DNA of 34,020 nt from Gallionella sp. (GTDB lineage Bacteria; Pseudomonadota; Gammaproteobacteria; Burkholderiales; Gallionellaceae), in NCBI GenBank assembly GCA_030645535.1, contig JAUSNM010000004.1, positions 1 to 34,020 of the forward strand. Direction: 5' to 3'. Under the pieces are notes generated by a model. That model ran no database searches and had not been told where the DNA came from. It worked only from the letters and a program-made list of their open reading frames with translations. How positions within the stretch are numbered: the stretch's first letter is position 1; each line of letters opens with the position of its first letter. The position numbers were made by a program, and so were the translations under genes. This document shows positions 33,587 through 34,020 of the stretch, piece by piece.

Positions 33587-34020
33587 TTATTTCGCGGGTT
33601 TATTTGTTGTATTTGCAGCTTTTGGCGCGGCCGGAAGTATGACGGGTGTCTCGCCAACCTTGATTACGTTCGGGTCGCTCCATGTTCCGCTGACATTGTA
33701 TTCAAAAGAGATTAACTTATCGAGCGGATTACCCAATACCTTGCTGACGATCAGTGTACCCAGTCCCACAATCGGCCCTGCAGCAAACGCGCTCAGCATG
33801 GATACGCTGGAGCCCAGGGTAGGTAATACCACCACGCGCAGGTTCTGCGTTTCGTCGTTCAAGTTGACCTGCCCCTTCATCGTTACCTTGGCTGAAGAGC
33901 CGTCTATGTGCAAGTCATTGGTTTGCATCACACCGTGTTTGATTGTGGCATTGCCGTTGATGTTGTCGAACTCGAAACCGGCGCTGAACACATCGGTAAA
34001 ATCCAGCGTGATGCGTTTGG
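33587..34020 (-). CDS. yhdP: YhdP/AsmA-like protein, C-terminal part (runs off the window)
   Basis: The last 144 residues of a large envelope protein; the frame is open to the window edge and its start is not visible. The pattern LDFTDVFSAGFEFDNINGNA, then VSMLSAFAAGPIVGLG, SKVLGNPLDKLISFEYNVSG and TWSDPNVIKV is that of the YhdP C-terminal domain. YhdP-type AsmA-like proteins form bridge-like tubes that move phospholipids to the outer membrane. The C-terminal tail is Pro/Ala/Lys-rich. It ends 14 bp before the nitrilase gene, giving the yhdP-nit-tldD order. Confidence 0.9.
   Translation of the reverse strand, partial: KRITLDFTDVFSAGFEFDNINGNATIKHGVMQTNDLHIDGSSAKVTMKGQVNLNDETQNLRVVVLPTLGSSVSMLSAFAAGPIVGLGTLIVSKVLGNPLDKLISFEYNVSGTWSDPNVIKVGETPVILPAAPKAANTTNKPAK

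Overview
The window reads as a chromosomal segment of a betaproteobacterium, most likely of the Nitrosomonadales/Gallionellaceae type. This is inferred from protein character and gene order, not from a database search. Supporting points are the dacC-dat-DUF493-lipB-lipA cluster, a RegB/RegA redox two-component pair, the ispH-lspA-ileS-ribF block, the yhdP-nitrilase-tldD block, and the interspersed repeat types. There is no phage, plasmid, insertion sequence with a transposase, or CRISPR array. Most genes are housekeeping genes.

Layout. 1-5249 (minus strand): a gene-free segment with a strong leftward promoter, then lipoate synthesis (lipB, lipA) in one operon with dacC, a D-amino-acid aminotransferase and DUF493. 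A DUF4160/DUF2442 gene pair is inserted between lipB and lipA. 5392-8831: an HDOD protein and the redox regulators RegA and RegB (minus), divergent from a periplasmic copper chaperone (PCuAC) whose upstream region carries a RegA/PrrA-like palindrome. 8832-10311: an accessory island with palindromic interspersed elements, a MazF-type toxin-antitoxin pair and the stub of a DNA methyltransferase. 10312-12967 (plus): argB, a HAD nucleotidase and a divergent DAHP-synthase-like gene, translationally coupled. 13144-14626 (plus): a DUF2934 protein with a histone-H1-like Lys/Ala tail and a CobD/AmpE-like membrane protein. 14875-19424 (minus): a MacAB-like ABC exporter (adaptor, ATPase, two permeases, plus the stub of another permease start). 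19462-21846: a Cache-GGDEF-EAL c-di-GMP enzyme. 21932-22007: tRNA-Thr(CGU). 22039-28232 (minus): thiO-like oxidase, ispH, lspA, ileS, ribF. 28406-28927 (plus): a lone cyclic-nucleotide-binding domain protein. 28975-34020 (minus): a secreted nuclease, a FabMG/FabV-like reductase, tldD, a nitrilase-family amidase and the 3' end of a YhdP/AsmA-like gene that runs off the window.

The most unusual signal is not a gene. Degenerate tandem arrays with an exact 7-bp period occur at many places. They belong to several sequence families (CCTGAAT; GTCGTTA/GACGCTA; AGCTACA/AGCTACG; CAGTAGC; TCCCTTC) and mostly sit on gene 3' ends, often supplying the stop codon or the last residues (nuclease, FabMG-like, nitrilase, GGDEF-EAL) or lying just after the stop (CobD-like, permease, cNMP protein). 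A related 20-bp-period array supplies the end of lipA. In two cases the array lies inside essential coding sequence: it makes a 45-residue heptapeptide-repeat extension on LipB and an in-frame insert in IleS. This resembles the heptameric STRR repeats of cyanobacteria in kind and may be an undescribed repeat system of this lineage.
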